Assembly: GCF_000718135.1 (NCBI RefSeq)
Contig: NZ_JOEM01000021.1
Location: forward strand, 62,001 to 126,000
Length of the DNA stretch: 64,000 bases
DNA from: Streptomyces cyaneofuscatus
Lineage (GTDB): Bacteria; Actinomycetota; Actinomycetes; Streptomycetales; Streptomycetaceae
Direction of reading: 5' to 3'
Below, in pieces: positions 60,889-64,000 of this stretch (within the stretch, counting starts at the first letter, position 1; each line of letters starts with the position of its first letter). The notes under the pieces were generated by a model. The model saw only the letters and a list, made by a program, of their open reading frames with translations, had not been told where the DNA came from and did not search any database. Both the position numbers and the translations under genes were made by a program.

Positions 60889-62139
60889 ATGGCCCGTAGT
60901 CAAGAGCAGGAGACGGAACCGCAGACCGCGACCGTGACCGCGACACCGCCCCCGCAGCCGGGGCGAGGGACGCTCGGGGTCGGCATGGTCGGGTACGCGT
61001 TCATGGGCGCCGCCCACTCCCAGGGGTGGCGCACCGCGGGACACGTCTTCGACCTGCCGGTGCGGCCGGCTCTCGCCGCGATCTGCGGGCGCGACCGTGC
61101 GGCGGTCGACGCCGCCGCCGCCCGGCACGGCTGGGCGGCGGCGGAGACCGACTGGCGGGCGCTGATCGCCCGGGACGACGTACAACTGATCGACATCTGC
61201 ACACCCGGCGACAGCCATGCGGAGATCGCCATCGCCGCCCTGGAGGCGGGCAAGCACGTGCTGTGCGAGAAGCCGCTCGCCAACACGGTCGCCGAGGCGG
61301 AGGCGATGGTCCGCGCCGCCGAGGCGGCGCAGGCCCGGGGCCAGGTGGCGATGGTGGGCTTCAACTACCGCAAGGTGCCCGCCATCACCTTCGCCCGGCA
61401 GCTGATCGCGGACGGCCGCCTCGGCGCCCTGCGCCACGTACGCGCCAGCTACCTCCAGGACTGGCTGGTCGACCCGGCCTCCCCGCTCACCTGGCGCCTC
61501 AAGCGCGAGCACGCCGGTTCGGGTGCGCTGGGCGACCTGGGGGCGCACATCGTCGACCTCGCCCAGTACCTTGCGGGGGAGCTGCTGACCGGGGTGTCGG
61601 CGGTCAGCGAGACCTTCGTACGGGAGCGGCCCCTGCTCTCCGGTGCGTCGGCCGGGCTCTCCGGCGGTGCGGACGCGGTGGCGCGGGGCGAGGTGACGGT
61701 GGACGACGCGGCGATCTTCACCGGCCGCCTCGCCTCCGGGGCGCTGGCCTCCTTCGAGGCGACCCGGATGGCGGCCGGACGCAAGAACGCGCTGCGGCTG
61801 GAGATCAACGGCGAGCTGGGCTCGCTCGCCTTCGACCTGGAGCGGCTCAACGAGCTCTCGTTCCACGACCACACCGAGCCCGCCGCCACCGCCGGCTTCC
61901 GCCGCATCCTGGTCACCGAACCCGAACACCCCTACCTGGAGGCCTGGTGGCCGCCGGGCCACGCCCTCGGGTACGAGCACACCTTCGTCCACCAGGCCCG
62001 TGACGTGGTCCGCACGATCACCGAAGGCCTCCCGCCCCTGCCCTCGTTCGCGGACGGCCTCCAGGTCCAGCGGGTGCTCGCCGCCGTCGAGGAGAGCGCC
62101 GCCAAGAACTCCGTACACACCTCTGTCCCGTCGTCCTAG
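60889..62139 (+). CDS. Gfo/Idh/MocA family sugar oxidoreductase
   Basis: A 416-residue NAD(P)-dependent oxidoreductase. After a Thr/Pro-rich leader it has the Rossmann motif VGMVGYAFMGAAH, then CTPGDSHAEIAI and the catalytic lysine motif CEKPLANT. The C-terminal domain carries LGDLGAHIVDLAQYL. Typical reactions are oxidation of a sugar or inositol hydroxyl to a ketone, often at C3. GAGGAGG precedes the ATG. With the next gene it would process the sugar that the importer brings in. Confidence 0.9.
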   Translation: MARSQEQETEPQTATVTATPPPQPGRGTLGVGMVGYAFMGAAHSQGWRTAGHVFDLPVRPALAAICGRDRAAVDAAAARHGWAAAETDWRALIARDDVQLIDICTPGDSHAEIAIAALEAGKHVLCEKPLANTVAEAEAMVRAAEAAQARGQVAMVGFNYRKVPAITFARQLIADGRLGALRHVRASYLQDWLVDPASPLTWRLKREHAGSGALGDLGAHIVDLAQYLAGELLTGVSAVSETFVRERPLLSGASAGLSGGADAVARGEVTVDDAAIFTGRLASGALASFEATRMAAGRKNALRLEINGELGSLAFDLERLNELSFHDHTEPAATAGFRRILVTEPEHPYLEAWWPPGHALGYEHTFVHQARDVVRTITEGLPPLPSFADGLQVQRVLAAVEESAAKNSVHTSVPSS

Positions 62140-62154
62140 GAGGCAGTCGCCCCC

Positions 62155-63159
62155 ATGCCCCGCCCCTTTACCCTGTTCACCGGCCAGTGGGCCGACCTCC
62201 CGCTGGAGGAGGTCTGCAAGCACGCCCGGGACTTCGGTTACGACGGACTCGAACTCGCCTGCTGGGGAGACCACTTCGAGGTCGACAAAGCACTCGCCGA
62301 CCCCGGCTATCTGGACAGCAGGCACCAACTGCTCGACAGGTACGGGCTGAAGTGCTTCGCCATCTCCAACCACCTGGTCGGCCAGGCCGTCTGCGACAAC
62401 CCGATCGACGAACGCCACCAGGGCATCCTGCCCGCCCGCATCTGGGGTGACGGCGAGGCCGAAGGCGTACGGCAGCGGGCCGCCGCCGAGATCGCGGACA
62501 CCGCACGCGCGGCCGCCGCCTTCGGCGTCGACACGGTCATCGGGTTCACCGGCTCCTCGATCTGGCACCTGGTCGCGATGTTCCCGCCGGTCCCGCCGCA
62601 CATGATCGAGCGGGGCTACGAGGACTTCGCCGAGCGCTGGAACCCGATCCTGGACGTCTTCGACGCCGAGGGGGTGCGCTTCGCCCACGAGGTGCACCCG
62701 AGCGAGATCGCGTACGACTACTGGACCACCAAGCGCGCCCTCGAAGCGGTGGACCACCGGCCCGCGTTCGGGCTGAACTTCGACCCCAGCCACTTCGTCT
62801 GGCAGGACCTCGACCCGGTGGGCTTCCTCTACGACTTCCGGGACCGGATCTACCACGTGGACTGCAAGGAGGCCCGCAAGCGCCTCGACGGCCGCAACGG
62901 CCGCCTCGGCTCGCACCTGCCGTGGGGCGACCCCCGGCGCGGCTGGGACTTCGTCTCCGCCGGCCACGGTGACGTGCCCTGGGAGGACGTGTTCCGGATG
63001 CTCCGGTCCATCGGCTACGAGGGCCCGGTCTCCGTGGAGTGGGAGGACGCGGGCATGGACCGGCTGCACGGCGCTCCGGAAGCGCTTGCCAGCCTCAAGC
63101 GGTTCGACTTCGACCCGCCGTCGGCCTCCTTCGACGCGGCCTTCGGCGGCGGCGAGTAG
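62155..63159 (+). CDS. Sugar phosphate isomerase/epimerase-type TIM barrel
   Basis: A 334-residue AP-endonuclease-2/xylose-isomerase-like TIM barrel. It starts with [29 protein letters not shown], and the metal ligands can be placed in HEVHPSE, NFDPSH, HVDCKE and VEWEDAG. Members isomerise or epimerise sugars, dehydrate inositol intermediates, or cleave 3-keto-glycosides. It lies 15 bp after the oxidoreductase gene and completes the ABC operon. Confidence 0.88.
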   Translation: MPRPFTLFTGQWADLPLEEVCKHARDFGYDGLELACWGDHFEVDKALADPGYLDSRHQLLDRYGLKCFAISNHLVGQAVCDNPIDERHQGILPARIWGDGEAEGVRQRAAAEIADTARAAAAFGVDTVIGFTGSSIWHLVAMFPPVPPHMIERGYEDFAERWNPILDVFDAEGVRFAHEVHPSEIAYDYWTTKRALEAVDHRPAFGLNFDPSHFVWQDLDPVGFLYDFRDRIYHVDCKEARKRLDGRNGRLGSHLPWGDPRRGWDFVSAGHGDVPWEDVFRMLRSIGYEGPVSVEWEDAGMDRLHGAPEALASLKRFDFDPPSASFDAAFGGGE

Positions 63160-63438
63160 GAGCTGCGGCAGAGCGGTCCCGGGTGCTCCCTGAGGCGCCC
63201 GGGGCTGTCTCGCCCTGCCCGGAATCTTCTTTGTCCTGGCGGAAGCAGAAGTTCGGCCCAACCCTTGCACAAGGGCTTTCCGTCCCGGACGAACAGGTCT
63301 ACCGTCCACCACGTGTACACGACATGACTCGCGTCACCGGGGTCACTCCCGTCTCCGGTGACGCACGCGCGGCAGTCCCCGCGCGGCACGGCACGGCTAC
63401 ACCCGCCCGTACAACCGGCACCTCCGGAGGACCTACGT
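63160..63438 (+). promoter_or_regulatory. Promoter region of the PQQ-type dehydrogenase gene
   Basis: The 279-bp gap contains the dyad CCCTTG-CA-CAAGGG (63262-63275), a candidate operator. GGAGG at 63427-63431 is the RBS for the gene starting at 63439. No terminator with a long stem was evident after the operon; ...GGCGCCCGGGGC... near 63196 is a small one. Confidence 0.45.
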
Positions 63439-64000
63439 GCACCGACCGCACCGAACCAGAAAGCGGCTCCTGGCCCGGACCCGCATCCGTAAAACGCTCG
63501 CGCTGTTCACCGGCGGCCTCCTCGCCGCCGCGACCCTGACCCTCGGCTCCGCCCCCGGCGCCACCGCCCACCCCGGTCACCCGGGCCACGAAGAGCCCGT
63601 GGCGGAGGACTTCCAGCAGGTCACCCTCGCCAAGGGCGCGGAGGAGACCGGCGAGCCCATGTCACTCGCCGTTCTCCCCGACCGCAGCGTGCTGCACACC
63701 TCGCGCGGCGGCGAGCTGCGGATCACCGACAGCGCCGGCAACACCCGGATCTCCGGCACCCTCCCCGTGTACACGCACGACGAGGAAGGCCTCCAAGGCG
63801 TCGGCGTCGACCCGGACTTCGCCGAGAACCGGGCCATCTACCTGTTCTACGCACCCCCGTTGGACACCCCGGCAGGCGACGCACCCGAGACCGGGACGGT
63901 GGCCGACTTCGCGAAGTTCGACGGCGTCAACCGGCTCTCCCGCTTCGTCCTCAACGAGGACGGCACGCTCGACACCGCCAGTGAGAAGAAGGTCCTGGAC
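63439..64000 (+). CDS. Secreted PQQ-dependent sugar dehydrogenase-like protein; 3' end cut by window edge
   Basis: The first 187 residues of an exported beta-propeller protein. A long basic N-terminus precedes a hydrophobic stretch (TLALFTGGLLAAATLTLG) and an AxA-type site (GATAHPG). The mature start is His/Pro-rich (AHPGHPGHEE). The region QQVTLAKGAEETGEPMSLA, SRGGELRITD and VYTHDEEGLQGVGVD matches glucose/sorbosone dehydrogenase (GSDH) domain proteins. Whether it binds PQQ cannot be judged from this part. GTG at 63439 has GGAGG seven bases before. It probably oxidises a sugar outside the cell, next to the importer operon. Confidence 0.85.

Noticed and set aside
1-64000. CRISPR arrays, tRNA or rRNA genes, insertion sequences, prophage
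   Set aside because: No regularly spaced repeat-spacer units, no CCA-ended cloverleaf, no rRNA-like stretch and no transposase or integrase were seen. The short repeats found are local and lack spacers of fixed size.

Overview
The window is high-GC (about 72-73%) chromosomal DNA of an actinomycete, almost certainly Streptomyces. Supporting signs are strong G/C at third codon positions, many GTG starts, short overlaps between cotranscribed genes (GTGA, ATGA), Tat-type signals, and typical Streptomyces families: a fused SecDF, an MreB-like protein beside it, a phage-holin/phosphodiesterase fusion, DUF1996, and many TetR, LysR, LacI, ROK, AraC and XRE regulators. I saw no rRNA, tRNA, CRISPR array, transposase or phage module.

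Region 1 (1-11895, minus strand) is the right-hand part of a biosynthetic gene cluster that continues past the left edge. It makes an aminated shikimate-derived aromatic. A type II DAHP synthase (phzC-like), a DHHA dehydrogenase (SDR), a PhzD isochorismatase and a PhzE ADIC synthase (cut by the window edge) lie in a row, with predicted output 3-hydroxyanthranilate. Ahead of them are an AsnB/PhzH-type amidotransferase, a DUF1857 protein, a Tat-exported bicovalent-FAD oxidase of the berberine-bridge family, a class A FAD hydroxylase and an MFS exporter. A 15-bp hairpin at 11955-11990 and a divergent SDR/TetR pair mark the likely right border.

Region 2 (12959-25700) starts with that TetR gene. 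Four peptidase genes follow in a tight run (M55 D-aminopeptidase, M20, S9, S66 LD-carboxypeptidase), which suggests recycling of D-amino-acid or wall peptides. Next come a secreted S15-type hydrolase, a small LapA-like membrane protein, a GNAT, an arginase-fold protein with altered metal ligands, a VOC protein, a methyltransferase and a PAP2-diacylglycerol-kinase fusion.

Region 3 (25900-40650) holds an aminotransferase-fold protein without a PLP lysine, DedA and metallo-beta-lactamase genes, a holin/phosphodiesterase fusion, and a LacI regulator next to DUF305-like and DUF1996 secreted-protein genes whose promoter carries CebR-like boxes. A second NAD+-dependent DNA ligase, an MreB-like protein, a secreted unknown and SecDF follow, closed by a 20-bp-stem bidirectional terminator.

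Region 4 (40650-55500) is mixed metabolism and regulation: XRE/PCD divergent pair, LysR, NmrA-type reductase/AraC divergent pair, a methyltransferase with a His-rich leader, a ricin-type lectin domain, aldo-keto reductase, acyl-CoA synthetase, LysR, a membrane protein, a bile-acid:sodium symporter family protein, FdhD, and a stand-alone FabH-like ketosynthase.

Region 5 (55644-64000) is a carbohydrate locus: a ROK regulator, an RbsA/RbsC/RbsB-type ABC importer, a Gfo/Idh/MocA oxidoreductase, a sugar isomerase/epimerase TIM barrel and the start of a secreted PQQ-type sugar dehydrogenase. A repeat array of about 23.5-bp period precedes the importer.

A feature not tied to one gene: short tandem or near-tandem duplications that include a stop codon occur at the 3' ends of at least four unrelated genes (near 22750, 43010, 49600 and 53440).
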